A stretch of 64,000 bases of DNA from Carettochelys insculpta (GCF_033958435.1 NC_134138.1:191429298-191493297); one strand, 5' to 3'; shown: positions 1 to 12,326, numbered from the stretch's first letter. Notes: generated by a model not told the origin, from the sequence alone. A program made the numbers and translations.

Positions 1-94
1 CTAGGATAGAAAAGACCGATTGTAGGCTGTACATTGTAATACATGACCATCAAATGAATCGCAGAAACTAAGGGAAAAAAATTGAAGTCGACCC

Positions 95-420
95 ACTCTT
101 TTGATAGAGAACATCGAAAGAGAACCCGCACTTTCAAAAGAATGGGCCAGGGAACAAAAAATCCAGCACTATGAGGAGTGCTCTTTCAAAAAAAAAAAAA
201 AAAAAGGGTTCTCAAGGCAGCTACGCATGCTTTTTTTTTTTGAAAGAAGCTGTCGAAAGGAGGCACTCTTCCTAACCCGGGTGTGGAAGACAGCTTCCGG
301 AAGAATAGCCATGTTCTTTCATTTTCGGATCAAAAGAACGCATTTGGTGTGTGGATACGCCACATGTTCTTTCTAAAAAGGGCCTGATTTTCTGAAAGAA
401 CTTGCTAGTATAGACACAGG
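95..420. mobile_element. Degraded Harbinger-like MITE (TTCGAA/TGTCTACAC family)
   Basis: The segment is rich in CTTTCGAAAG-like words typical of the MITEs elsewhere in this window, and it ends on the right with ctagtatagacacagg, a decayed form of the CTAGTGTAGACACAGCC terminal repeat. The left terminal repeat is not recognisable, so that boundary is approximate. It holds an A-tract at about 189-205 and a T-tract at about 230-241. The 91-codon open frame inside it is not a gene. Confidence 0.55.
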
Positions 421-527
421 AACGTTCAGGTTGACACCCTTGGGCTCACAGAACAAAAAGTGGAGTTAGTGGGTTACATTTAGTGGGACAGTATCTAACT
501 CTGACCCTTTGAGTATCTTTCTTAGGT

Positions 528-640
528 CTCAGAAGAGTAGCTTGAAAGCTTCACACCAGCAGAAGTTGGTCCAATAAAAGATATTACCCTACCACATTGC
601 CTTCCCAATATCCTGGGAGTGACATAGCCACAACAATTAC
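528..640 (+). mobile_element. Penelope-like 3' tail, subfamily B
   Basis: The segment contains CAGCAGAAGTTGGTCCAATA followed by AAAGATATTACC and a terminal CATAGCCACAACAATTACA. The same sequence recurs in inverted duplicate near 21.0-21.17 kb. By its layout (a hairpin-forming AAGCTT/ACCAACAGAAGTTGGT part, then an ACACGGCTACAAC-like end) it resembles the tails that follow the GIY-YIG domain elsewhere in the window. Assigning it to Penelope is inference; the repeat identity itself is visible. Confidence 0.5.
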
Positions 641-645
641 ACCAG

Positions 646-1359
646 TTTCTATATTCCAGGCTAAATTCTACTCCAGCTGAAGCCAATGAGAAGTAGGTGC
701 TCTGATACTTTCAGATGCATGATTATTTTATAAGGGTTATATTAGTTTCCCCTCTTCTAATTTGCCTAAAACTAGAATATTATAGCTTCAAAGAGCCGTA
801 AAGAGTTTTGATAAGCATCTCTCAACTCTTCTTATTCAGCACACAAGAACCATGCCTTTATCATTTTGTTCTAATTAACACCAACAGGAAGACAGGAAAA
901 TATATTTACTGCAAAGAAACACCTCAAGGTAAACATTAATAAAGACTCTAATATGTAAGTCAATCAAGAAATGTTCTAATACTATGCTGTCAGTTTTAAG
1001 AAAACTGGTGCTATCATTTATTCAAATCAAATACCAGAAACAAATATGTAATGTGGAACATCTCAGCTGCCAATTCTGTACAACAAAGTTTCCATTAATT
1101 GCTATTAACTTTGCTAAAAATTACATATATGGAAAAATATTCACATTGGTAGATATATGCCTGTACACTTATAGAATTCAGATAATGTTGATATGTTACA
1201 CACTCTTGTTAACATACCAACATTTATCTATTTGATGGATAAATATCCTCTCTCTCCCCCCTAAACTTCAAAGAAAATAATTATCTGAATCATTCCTCTG
1301 GGTGAAGTAATACTCATGCCAGGAATGCCAGAAAAATCTAAGTATTCGTTTAAAAAATA
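646..1359. other. Unassigned non-coding sequence
   Basis: AT-rich sequence with no repeat I can name. The only open frame, at 984-1235, is short and has no recognisable domain. Confidence 0.4.
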
Positions 1360-1498
1360 ACTGGTGGCTGCAAAGAAAGTTTATGGGACCACGGGAAACT
1401 TGGCCACACCTGGTAAGTGGTCACCCATCTAACTAAAACCATGCAAGATTATGAATGCTGCTGGACAAGAGACTGCTGGATTAGAGAGGTTCAACCTA
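1360..1498 (-). mobile_element. 3'-truncated pogo/Tigger-like MITE
   Basis: Read on the minus strand this starts with TAGGTTGAACCTCTCTAATC next to a TA dinucleotide (1499-1500) and runs to the CAGCCACCAG motif. It is the same family as the copies at 21901 and 63069. Only the first ~140 bp (terminal repeat end) survive; the break falls near 1360. Confidence 0.7.
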
Positions 1499-1502
1499 TA
1501 GA

Positions 1503-4223
1503 GTGATTTTAGGGGATGTTTTTAAAAATTGGCCCTAAAACTTCATAGTGCCTTTTTTTCCTATTGACAAGTTATCAGTCTTAAGTCTTCATTTTAATTG
1601 CTTTCAGAAGAGAATAAAGTTGGATTAAAACTCCTGATCCTGAATCTCCAAAATTTGTTATTATGTGCATTGCTTTGGTGTCTAAGAATCCTAGTACAAA
1701 CGCAAACCAAAAAAAGAGGTTCCAGGACCCTCATGTATGGAGCAAGGAGGGGTCTTTATGTGGGCAGACTCACAACAGCAGCTGTTTATGCATGGTCTCA
1801 GTCCCAAATGGTAAAATTCTTGTAACAGTGGATGGTGCAACATTTGTAACATTCCAAATAGCGGAATCTCACAAGGAATGTCAGAAGAGTTTACAAGATT
1901 TTGGCAGTGTTGAATTTGGGCCTTAAATCTAATCCAGATATTAACACAACCTTCTCTATTTTTTAATTCAGTTTTGCGGGCTGCAGGAATATCCTGAAGA
2001 TTAAAAACAAAATTGTTTTTGAGAGACTTATAGGGTATATCTTTTCCTCACTGCTTACAGCCTTTGCAGAAACAAAAAGAAACATTAATTAAAGGGGCAA
2101 AAAGTGAGGTGAAAGTGAATACACAAAACCAAAATGTTGATATTAAGATAAAGATCAAATTATGGATCTTACAGAAAACCACTCTTACAGCACAGAGGAA
2201 GATGGAAGTTTTTAAAATATCTGCCTGCGCAAACACACGCACACACAAATGCTCTCTTCATTGTCGTCTTTTGGCTGTCAATTAAAATGCAGCTAAGTGA
2301 CGAACGTCACCCATTACAAAGAAAAACCTTGAATCTTCATTCTTTGCACACCCATAATGGAGAACAAAGAAAAAGCAAATATTTATGACTATGAGTCACA
2401 GGTTAAAACTGCTAATGATTAAAACCCATGGAAAACAAGAGGACACTTTGGATCAGACTCTGTACTTAAATACTGTGAAGTGCTGAACACCCCCTACAAA
2501 GGTTTACGTACAAGAAGATGCTCAGCAGCTCTGAGAATCAAGACCTATAATAAAAATGTGAATCTGTTCATATTTCATCTTCTTCATCCATTCCCTCAAA
2601 AGAGAAAGAAAAAAACAATCAGAATATTAGTGTTGTCCTAAAATATGGATCATTGTAAATAGTCATATATAAAATGCATTACTGCACGCATCCTTCTTCA
2701 TCAGAAATATTATATTGAACTTGCCATCACAATATAGGCAGCAAAAAAAAAAATCACAGAAGTGACACAGCACAAAACAGAATGAAGCACGGCACTCCTG
2801 CCCTTGAGAGGGAGGGAGGGAGGGAGGAGTCCTCTTCAAGGCAGTTACATCAGTAAAAACGGTGAAAGTCAAAACAGGTTACTTAAAAAAAATGTCAGCA
2901 TCGATTCACATTCGTGGATTTGCAGCTGTGGCTTGTGAGGAACTGCTGTCAAAGTCCTGTGGCTTCTACATTTATGTTACCTTCTCCAGTGGGTAATTCC
3001 AGCCACCAATTGACAAAATGAACAAAAGGGAAAATGGAAATAAAGTGTCTACTTTGTTTCTTCTCACAGACAAGAAAGAAATGTGACAGATGGACAAGAG
3101 AGGAAGCTAACCAGTGGGGTGGTTTGAATATAATTACAGAAGCCTATGTCCATTCAGACAGCTTTTTGTTACGTGAACAACTGAAAGACAGTGCTGACAC
3201 TACTGCAGCATCAAGTATTCAATTCAGTATCTCAAAGGTCTGGGCCACTTAATGTTTAAAAAAACAGACATCCAAAAGGACATATTTTTAAAAAGAGAAT
3301 TTCTTTTGTTTACTTATTTATTCTGTGGGCTTTAAATCTTGTTACCTGGATTCAAACCTCTGAAGTTTCAAATATGGTTTCAAAAATCACTATTTTAAAA
3401 AGGCTTTCATAATATCCAAAATTGTGTTTACCCACTGTGAGGCAATCAGTCTTGCTTGTCAGTGGAACACACTAACTGCATCAATGATCTAAAAATACTA
3501 AGATTTGAATTACAGAATGGAAACGTGGGAGAAAAGTTTAATACTCCATAACATATTCTGTTTCCATTGCAGAAATGGTCACATTATTACATAGTTTTCT
3601 TGCTGTGCTAAAGTTCCTCAATCAGATTATAAAATACACTTCTGCAAAAACCTTAGCACAGAATTTGAATATTTTAGCAAAGCTCATGGGAAAGAAAGGG
3701 GAGGTATTCACTCTTTATTGAACATAGTACTCAGTGTGAAGCAGATTTATATCAAAAGACAGCCCTGTGCAGTAGATCCTTTCGGCGTGAAGTTATGTTT
3801 TCAAATTTTGCCCAGTCATGCAACAATTCATGAATGGGGAAAAAAAATCTGTCCATTGTTTCAAGAGCCTTCAACTAATAACTGTATTTAGAAAAGATCT
3901 CCTTTCAAAGCAAAAAGTTCCTCTCCCCAAAATTTCTATGGGTTTTTAGACTAATGATTTGGATATACAGATTTCATCTCTGGGATCAGGACAGCTGTCT
4001 AGGGCTTTGTCTATATGGCAGGTACTATCTCGGGATATGTCAATATCCCCAAATAGCTGCCCACATATAGGAAACACACCCGTTGTCTCCAAACAGTTTT
4101 CAAGATAACAGACACACAGACACACTGTTTCTGCATCCCTGTATACCTCATTGCAGGAGGAATACAGCAGTGCCTTGGAACCGTTCTTTATTTTGGCATG
4201 TGGTACCATTTAGACAGTGTCAC
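1503..4223. other. Unassigned non-coding sequence
   Basis: No gene or intact transposon recognised. It includes a (GGGA)n tract at about 2808-2826. A possible decayed MITE end (agggctttgtctatatggcag) lies near 3998, but I could not find a partner terminal repeat. Open frames here are below 90 codons and show no domain. Confidence 0.4.
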
Positions 4224-4659
4224 ATATGATTTAAATAGGTTAAAATGACTATAGCTTATTTGGAGGTTTGAGGGCCCATGCAGATATAACCTAGCAGTCT
4301 TTTCTTACAGACTTTACTTGGACACAAACTCCCTATGACTTCAGGGATTTCTATCAGTCTATTAATTGATTTCCGTGGGTTTGTATGTATCTCTAAATGA
4401 GCTAATTTCAATATATAACAAACAGAGAATTCCAAATGCTGATGAAGTAATGTTGCCGTGGAAAAGAACAGGTTTACAGCCTTTTGTAAGTTCAAAGAAA
4501 CATTCTGTAAAGTAGACAATGCCCAAAAGAGGAAGAAAAAAATTGACCGTTTGTTACTCATCTTAATCACCCTGATGAATTTCAGTGAATTTGTATGAAC
4601 ATTTAAAAGGTTCATTACTTTAAAAAAGAAGAGTCATTTTAACCTATTTTAAATCATAT
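4224..4659. mobile_element. Terminal-inverted-repeat element, 436 bp
   Basis: The ends are inverted copies of each other: atatgatttaaataggtt with aaaatgact at 4224-4250 pairs with agtcattttaacctattt with taaatcatat at 4632-4659, differing essentially by one indel. That spacing fits a non-autonomous DNA transposon. A 119-codon minus frame inside (4256-4615) matches nothing I know and is taken as chance. No clear target duplication was seen. Confidence 0.55.
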
Positions 4660-7600
4660 TTTGAAGCCAACCTTAACTTCTTGGGCAAGAATTAAAATTA
4701 TGATGTTGTGTATCACAATACTAAATCAGTTGATATTTCTCATTCATAATATTATGCTTTTGAGCTACGTGCTTTATTTCTGATACCTTCAAGATTTCCA
4801 AAAGTATCTGAAACATGATCCATCTACAAGAGAGGACAGGCCAATAATTCTTGCTGCAATTCTGAGAAACTGTGATCTTCCCTGTAAATAGCCTTCCTAA
4901 CAAAAAGGGCCTGAATCTAAGCATGTTTTATTGTAACTCAGCTAAGTGAAATGAAATTAATTTATGCCCTTGTATTTGATTCTGGCACTTTTTATGCCTG
5001 GATTTTTTTTCAAAACTCTATAAAATATGTGAAATTGGCTTCTGGTATGTTTTGTTGTATTTATGATGCTGCCTATAGCAAAATGTAATGTGTCTGACCT
5101 GGAAGTTACTCCAAATTGTTTTAGAGAATCTCATGTATTATTTGAGAATCTCAGGTGGAAGATGCATTGTTTGATTCAGATGAATAATGCATTGGTTAAG
5201 CAATTTGAAAGCTGTGAGATTTCCTTTGATTGGTACTGCATGGTAAACCAGGGAAGACAATTAAGAAATGCGGCCCACAACTATTTTTTAAAAAGCCACA
5301 CAGTAAAGAAGCCACTTTTCAGAGTATGCTTACTATACCCAGGGACTTGGTAATTCATTCCAAGTGCTGACTGCAAACACGCTTCCAGCCATTCTAATTC
5401 TAGCAGATGCCAGTGGGAGCATGTGTAAATAATCAGACACTAACAACTTAGCTGGAGATTCATTGGACTTGTGATACATTACTTTGAAATGACTTTATAT
5501 GACTGAAAGAATTTTTGAATCCCATGCTAGAACAAAAATTTTAAAACTTGTCTTCTCTTATTTCTTTATCAGTGCCATAGATATGAATGATAAAATGACA
5601 GTATGAAATTATAACATAGTAGCACCACAAAACAAACCCACCAGAGCATGATTCAAAGCGAGTGCTATTGCAATACAGGAAAGAAAAAAAAAGGAGACCT
5701 TAAAATTTGCTGTAAACGTTTTGGAAAGTTGCTTATGCTCCAAATATTTCTGCATAAAAAGGATTTGCATTTCATCAGAATAATCTGTCTCCCTTAAAAA
5801 CGCACTATTTTCTCTGTTAAAAATCATTACTGTGTTCAGTGGGGGGCTTCCATACATCATAGGTCATTTTCAAAAGCTATTTAAGGACCCTTAGATTCAG
5901 CACTGAACTTACAATAGCTAGTGTCAAAAGTTCTTTTTTTCAAAATGCAATAGTGAAGTTATTTATATTCTTTGTTGCTGCAGCATACAGAAAATTAAGA
6001 GTGTGTCATATGAGTGCATGGACCATAATACCACCTTATGTAGGCACAGAGCTGTCAGAAGGCCCATAAAATCCTGGGTCATCAGGTCAGCGCTATCCTG
6101 TGAAACTTCGCTGAAATTCTCCAAAGACAAATCAATCAATCTAGCAGTTCCAGTACCACCTACAACAGCAACTCAGGTAGTTCAACTGAGCAGCCCAATG
6201 TGTTGCAGGGTAACCTGTAAGCTAGAAGAAAAATGTATATTTGCCTTTTCTCAGGAGTTGCACCTTAAGGCCATGATCCTGCAATTAGCGCAACACAGTA
6301 GATCCCCTCTGAAGTCTGGCCATAAGTGAATTCCTCCCAAGCACTTCATACCTGGTATACGACATCTTTTAGATAAAAGGACAGATACAGAGAACAGAGG
6401 TCCCTCTTACTGCTGAGCCCATGTACCAACCTGAATGCAGCTGTACCAAGACACTGCCAAGATCTGTCTGTATGCCTCAATCTGTCTTATGCATGCCTGA
6501 TTGGACTTATTTTTCATTATCAGAAAATGAATTTGGTTTGGTTTGTTGACAACCAACTTTCAAATGATCTGGACACAAAGGGGCTTGAGATCCTGACCAT
6601 CATAATTACACTCTTGCTGTACAGTTTCCAGGACCATTTTAGGTGGCTGTGTATATTGGGGGATACAATGGAAAACACAGCCCGCTAAGCTCAAGAATCA
6701 GAAGCTAAGCTGAAACTTCTTTTTTGGTATATTTCAAAATGTAGTTTTTAGGCCAAATTTTTCAAAAATGGCTTGTTGTTAGAATTAAAACTCTAACTGC
6801 AGCCTATATTTAATGGGTGCTCATCCAGCATTGTGGATACTGAAGTGACTCTGTGGTGCTACCATTATTGACAAAACAAACAACATCTAAATTCCATTGT
6901 CTAAATGCACATCTGATGTGAGCACACAAGATCAGAGGCTCAAATGAAAATCTGGTCTCTAAATCTGAATATAAATTCTGTTAACTGTTTTGGGATCTTA
7001 AACTTAGATTTCAAAAGATGACTGGGGAGTTAGGCATACTTTGATTGTCTTTTAATGGGACATGGACATCCCATTCAATGAGGTCTTTTGAAAATCCCAG
7101 TCTATAGTTATTTTTGTAAAATAATTGTTTACAAAGTCTCTCTCAGGTCAAATAGAACAACAAAATTTAAAACAAAATCCATTCTAAGGACACTGTCATG
7201 CTGTTGATTACAATATACTCTGCTGTAGAATATAAACTTCCTATTGATCTCAATGAGATTCTTAAGCAGAGGATGATGGAAAGAAAGTCTTAGCCTGACA
7301 TTAATAGAGATGCCCAGCATGGTACCATCTACTGCAGTCAGAATTGCAGGAAGTCAGAATTTTGCAGAATTCATACACAGTAACATACAAAACACTCTGC
7401 TATGAAGACTGCTGGCTATATAATAAAACTATAAAGAACTTGAAGAGGAAGCAGATTAAAAATACTATTTCAATAGTTTTATTTGCATTCATATGCAATG
7501 CAATAATTAATACTTCAATTTATGCTTATAAGATTCCACACAGAAAAAAAGACTGGATTTTATGCTAAAATTACAGTTTGGCCTTATCGAAAAGGCACAT

Positions 7601-8065
7601 TTAATTTTACTGCACACATTTATCTGGTCTTGCACCAAATTCAGGTGCAGAAAAACTGAATCAGAAAAAGAACTGATTGGCTGCAGACTTTATTACACAG
7701 ATACACAGATGGCATGAATCACACCATTTTTGTCATCAATGTGCACAAAAAATTAGAATGTAAAACAATTACAATAATAATAAAATTCAATTGAGATTTT
7801 TAGCCATACACAAGCCAGAAAAATTCAGAGTTCTAGTTCCCACAGTAACCTTAACATGCTACATGAGTGTTAGTTATTTGTGTATATTGTACTGATGTTT
7901 GCATCTTAGTACGTATGTGCAAAGTAGCTGACTTATGATTGTTATGGGAGCCATAACTGAACTTCCTGACATTTTCATTCTCAAGTGTAATGTTGCATTA
8001 ATAGAGTTCCTTTTCTTCACTTAAACACCTTGTTCATTTCAAAACACAGAGCAGGAGGACAGGAG
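4660..8065. other. Unassigned non-coding sequence
   Basis: AT-rich, probably intronic or intergenic. Faint traces of old repeats occur: 'ccatgatcctgcaattag' near 6272 and 'ttcaaaagatgactgggg' near 7012 resemble decayed reptile repeats, but neither can be bounded. No gene recognised. Confidence 0.4.
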
Positions 8066-8747
8066 AGCTGTGTCTACACGTGCACGCTACTTCGAAGTAG
8101 CGGCACTAACTTCGAAATAGCGCCCGTCGCGGCTACACGCGTCGGGCGCTATTTCGAAGTTAACTTCGACGTTAGGCGGCGAGACGTCGAAGTCGCTAAC
8201 CTCATGAGGGGATCGGAATAGCGCCCTACTTCGACGTTGAACGTCGAAGTAGGGAGCGTGTAGACGATCCGCGTCCCGCAACGTCGAAATTGCTGGGTCC
8301 TCCATGGCGGCCATCAGCTGGGGGGTTGAGAGATGCTCTCTCTCCAGCCCCTGCGGGGCTCTATGGTCACCGTGGGCAGCAGCCCTTAGCCCAGGGCTTC
8401 TGGCTGCTTCTGCGGCAGCTGGGAATCCATGCTGCAGGCACAGGGTCTGCAACCAGTTGTCAGCTCTGTGGATCTTGTGTTGTTTAGTGCAACTGTGTCT
8501 GGGAGGGGCCCTTTAAGGGAGCGGCTTGCTGTTGAGTCCTCCCTGTGACCCTGTCTGCAGCTGTGCCTGGCACCCTTATTTCGATGTGTGCTACTTTGGC
8601 GTGTAGACGTACCCTTGCAGAGCCTATTTCGATGTGGTGCCGCGCAACGTCGAAGTTGAACATCGACGTTGCCAGCCCTGGAGGACGTGTAAACGTTATT
8701 CATCGAAATAGCCTATTTCGATGTTGGCTTCACGTGTAGACGTAGCT
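8066..8747. mobile_element. Non-autonomous Harbinger-type element, 682 bp
   Basis: Terminal inverted repeats AGCTGTGTCTACACGTG and CACGTGTAGACGTAGCT are flanked by a perfect 3-bp direct repeat GAG (8063-8065 and 8748-8750), the target-duplication size of PIF/Harbinger transposons. The arms are dense in TTCGAA and AACGTCGAAGT words and in CpG. The core contains GGGAGGGGCCCTTTAAGGG near 8500, which recurs near 11727 inside the larger Harbinger relic, so this is probably a deletion derivative of a related element. Open frames of up to 121 codons inside it are by-products of the palindrome. Confidence 0.8.
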
Positions 8748-9439
8748 GAGAAGAGACAAAGGAAAAAATGAGAAAAAGGAACAGGAAAAGATTATTTTAT
8801 TTGACCACAATCTAACGAGCAAAACCTATGACAAGTTTGAAGTTTTAAAAACAAGTAATTTTTCAATCATTCAAGTGCAAAAGAAAAAAGCCTCTGAATT
8901 GTTAGTCAATTCAAGGCCACATCTACATTAGGAAGTTCTTTCAAAAAAGAACAAAATGTGCTCTTTCAAATTCCTTTTGAAAGAATGTGGCGCTTCTTCC
9001 GGAAGCCATCTTCTCCTCACAGACCAAGAAGAGCACCTTCTTTTGAAGACTCTTTCGAAAGTCGCTCTGCAGGCCCCTCTTTCGAAAGAAGGGTCCTTCA
9101 TGGCGCCAGCCAGCTGGGGTGAACAGACACCCTAGCCAGCACTAGTGGAGTTCTATGCTCCCTGTGTCCGGCCACTTTAAAGGTGCAGAGAACCCCGGAA
9201 ACCCCGTGCTGGCAAGGAGCACACAAGCCCAGCACCACACCCCCTCACACCTCCCCCTGAAGAGACTGGATACACCATGGCTGATAGCCATCCACCACAC
9301 GATCCCCTGGGGCTCTCCACAGAAACCTGAGAGGGGCCCCAGAAGCCCAACCCAGCTGCCAGGCAGAAGGCACCCTCATAGAGCGAGGCCTAGCTGCAGG
9401 ACCTCCTCGATCTATGGGATGAAGAAGGTATCCTGTACC

Positions 9440-9720
9440 CAATGGTGAGAAGGAGGCGGAACACCGCTGCCTGCAGACAGCTGGCCACCAACTAGCCTGT
9501 CAGCCAGCAGACACCCCAGCCACACCTTGGAGCATGACCGCTCCAAGGTATAAGAGCTGCAGCAGAGGTATGCATGGGGCAGAGACATTGCCAGACACTT
9601 GGGAACAGGTCTAGCCACCTGCCTCCACTACAGGGAGCTGGATGGCCTTCTCACAGGCAAAGACAGCTCCTCACCCACCTCCCCATTGCCACAGTGGCCC
9701 AGGAGACCCTGATAGTGCCA
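9440..9720 (+). pseudogene. Myb/SANT-like Harbinger accessory protein, remnant
   Basis: Reading the plus strand, stretches such as ELQQRYAWGRDIARHLGT and, after a frame change, CLHYRELDGLLTGKDSSSP resemble the trihelix/Myb-like DNA-binding protein of Harbinger elements, in which a YKELDxIL-type motif ends the domain. In that family the protein binds the terminal repeats and helps bring the transposase into the nucleus. Frames are broken several times, so no product is expected. The domain match is from memory of the family pattern. Confidence 0.5.
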
Positions 9721-10732
9721 GAGGTGGCGGAGGAGACAGCCCAGGCCCAGCCAGGACCCACAATCCACCGCAGACAGTCAGAGCCAGAGGCTCTAACAGG
9801 GCCCTGGACATCACTGTCCCTTCAAGGACCTCCACGCGGGCATCCCCCAGCATCACTGAGGAACCCTCCGGTATGTTCCAGGTGCGTTGCACACCATGGG
9901 GGTGGGGGACACCTGCTATAGCTGAGACCAGATCAGCCACCCAGGCGACAGCACAACCCCACGCACATCACGGAGGGGTGAGTCCAGCACGTGGGCATGC
10001 CTATGCCTGCAGGCAGCACCAGCTCCTGTGAACAGTGCTGCAAGACACAGCCATGCGGGGAGGTACTGGGGATGACAAGGCCGTACTCAGCTCATACGCC
10101 ACCCACACAGGGACCCCTGTGTGCCCAGACAACCCCCTTTCTCACAAGCCCTTTCCCTGGAGGTGGAGCGGAGGGGTCCGCAACAGTGAGCCACATCCCC
10201 AAGGCAGTGTGGGGTCTACGTGTTCCAGGGCCCACCATGCAGGGCACACATGACACTGCTCACAGTGCCTGGGACCTACAGACCATCTCTCTCTCCCCTT
10301 CCATTCTCACAGCACATGACATCAGGCTGGCAAGGCTAGGAGCAGCGGCTGTGGAAAGGGCTGGGGAACACAAACCACCAGTAGTCAGCCGAGCCTGCGG
10401 TCACGGTGCCACCCATGGGACAATGAGGCCTCTGCCAAAACAGCCACCCACCACCTCCAAAACCAGATCTCAGAGCAGCAGCTGCGGCTGGATGGCACCA
10501 ACACTCCCATGTTCCTTGTTATTGGCAGGGTGGTGGGCAGGGTAAGGCAGCTGGTCAGAGGGACCTGCAGAATTGCCTGGTGGGGGCACCAGGGCCCATG
10601 GTTGACACCCTCCCAAAGGGCCTCCTGGATCCGGGGCTCATCGCAGTGAGCCTGCCAGTAGGGGGCTGTGGCAGGCTAGTCCTACCCGGGGCTGGCCTCA
10701 GTCATCCAGCCTGTGGAGACAGTCCTGTTCCT

Positions 10733-11440
10733 GGCCTCCACAGGACTGTGGAGGCCACAGCATGCCTCCGCCTCCTGGGGGACATTGTCCACTCTGATGT
10801 CTAGCCACGTGGGGAGGAATCTGAACTGTGCCCTCAGGGAGCTAAAAGTGCACTCAACGGGGTAGAGTATCCAGGCATGACAACTGTTGAATGCTTCCTG
10901 GGTTGGATCCGGATGGCCTGTGTATGGCCATGTAGGCCGGGGCTGTTAAAGGTAGGCTGCTTTCCCCTCTATGCACAGACGGCATGGTAGTGCCCCCAAA
11001 CACAAGCTCCCGCTGTAGATTGTTGGTCCCCTGCCTGCCCCCACCTCTCCTGCTAGCTCCCAGGCTTCCCCCCAGTGGACTGCCACTCAGGAACCAAGCC
11101 TGTGTCAGGGCGGGATGTCACAGGCTGCCAGAGCTATGCTTATATGTCCCACCCCCTCACACACCTGCCTCCAAGGGTCCCCGTTTTTGCAGCAGCTCCA
11201 TCCCTCACCTCTGCGCTAGGCCTGTGAGCTGAGCATGCCTTACCTAAAGGAGATGGCCCCAGCTCTCGACCTGTACACCTTGTCCTGGTTCCCACTGGTG
11301 TGGTAGCTGTCCCAGGTGTCCAGCTTCTGAATGGCAATAGCCAGCGGCCTCTCCAGGGTCACAGTGAACCGCATGCAGGTGTCCTGACATCGGAAGGTGG
11401 GACGAGACAGCTGTGCAGTTCTGGCAATGTTTCCTTCCAC
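10733..11440 (-). pseudogene. HARBI1-like DDE transposase, broken and internally deleted
   Basis: Two separated blocks are readable on the minus strand. The upstream one (11440-11240) includes RPLAIAIQKLDTWDSYHTSG, matching the 'vAIAIWKLATPDSYRSVG' helix-turn-helix region of Harbinger transposases. The downstream one (10920-10733) includes YPVECTFSSLRAQFRFLPTW and then VDNVPQ, matching the C-terminal 'VECAFGRLKARFR..LLTRLDV..ENVP' segment that carries the last catalytic acid. Between them there are only ~320 bp, too few for the missing DD core, so an internal deletion is likely. Frameshifts and stops mean it is inactive. Confidence 0.75.
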
Positions 11441-11972
11441 ATGCAGTCACTGTTCTGCAGCCACCACGTCATTCCACTTGCCCTACCTGTTGGAGCTGGG
11501 TGGGTGGCTCCAGAGGTGCCAGATGGCTCGGGGAGTGGGACTGTGGTGGGTGGGGGACCCCAGGGCCATGTATCAGCCACTGGATGGAGTGGAGAGCATC
11601 TACAGTGATGGTGGCCAGCAGCGTGGCCAGGGTGGCTCTTGGCTGTGGGCTTCAGGACCATGCATGGGCTCTGCTGTGATGTGTGCAGCAAGGCAGACCT
11701 CAGCAGCATGTGCAGGGAGGGAGTGTTTGGGAGGGGCCCTTTAAGGGGGCATCTGGCCAGTGTTCCCAGAAGGGCTTGCCAGCCTATCTGCAGCATTTCC
11801 AGCCCTGGTCTTTTGAAAGTGTGGCTGGAGCTGTGTGGATGCACTCTTTAGAAAGAATGGATCACTCTTCTGATCAGCTTTTTACTTGTGGACGCAATCC
11901 TTCGAAAGATGATCTTCCAGGAGATCTTTTCCAGAAGGTCCTCTTTCACAAGAACACTGTGGTGTAGACACA

Positions 11973-12312
11973 TCATCATCATCATCATCAAACCCGTTGG
12001 TGTTTGATGCTTCTCTCATTATTTCCTTCCATCTTTCCCCATCCAGTGCGGAGTGGCTTAGTTTCTGTAGACTAGCTCAGCACCCGTCTACTACATCATC
12101 TATCCATTCTCTGTGGGGTCTGCCTCTCCTATTCAAACCATCCATTATGCTGAATACTAGAGTCTTGATTTTTCATTCATCGTTCATTCTGCAAATAGGT
12201 CCAAATAGTTGCAGCTTCCATTTTACAACCTTCTGCAGCAGTTTCTCTTTCGGCTATCAGTATCATCATCAGCACCTTACCTAGATGACTCGTTAGGGCA
12301 ATTGTTCTGTAG
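11973..12312 (-). mobile_element. LINE 3' end inserted in the Harbinger terminal repeat
   Basis: On the minus strand one frame reads MDGLNRRGRPHREWIDDVVD and then, after a stop, ASLQKLSHSALDGERWKEIM. This resembles the C-terminus of the ORF2 protein of non-LTR retrotransposons (RTE or a related clade; clade not settled). It ends in a (GAT)n tail at 11973-11990. The fragment is bracketed by a perfect 11-bp direct repeat GTGTAGACACA (11962-11972 and 12313-12323), a target-site duplication made inside the TIR of the host Harbinger element. Two in-frame stops show it is dead and 5'-truncated. Confidence 0.75.
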
Positions 12313-12326
12313 GTGTAGACACAGCC

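Larger units (their letters stand above)
8915..12326 (-). mobile_element. Relic of an autonomous PIF/Harbinger transposon, 3.4 kb
   Basis: The left end is GGCCACATCTACATTAGG and the right end GTGTAGACACAGCC, which are inverted with respect to each other. Just inside each end are CTTTCGAAAG-rich arms. The interior is GC-rich and unlike its AT-rich surroundings. It shows two kinds of eroded coding sequence: a HARBI1-like transposase on the minus strand (10733-11440) and a Myb/SANT-like protein on the plus strand (near 9560-9700), which is the normal two-gene content of Harbinger elements. The flanking triplets (CAA at 8912, CAT at 12327) would be a decayed 3-bp target duplication. The right terminal repeat is split by a LINE insertion at 11973-12312. 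Orientation is given as that of the transposase. Confidence 0.75.

Noticed and set aside
3998..4205. Possible MITE starting agggctttgtctatatggcag
   Set aside because: No matching right terminal repeat or target duplication was found.
4256..4615. 119-codon minus frame
   Set aside because: It fills the interior of a terminal-inverted-repeat element but has no transposase motif.
8087..8452. 121-codon minus frame and overlapping frames
   Set aside because: They lie inside a non-autonomous Harbinger element, are GC-rich by composition and have no domain.
9991..10545. 184-codon plus frame inside the Harbinger relic
   Set aside because: The translation is Pro/Thr/Ser/Gly-rich without a domain, and the readable Harbinger proteins lie elsewhere in the relic.
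11359..11844. 161-codon minus frame inside the Harbinger relic
   Set aside because: It overlaps the transposase block in another frame, and the family-like residues are in that other frame.
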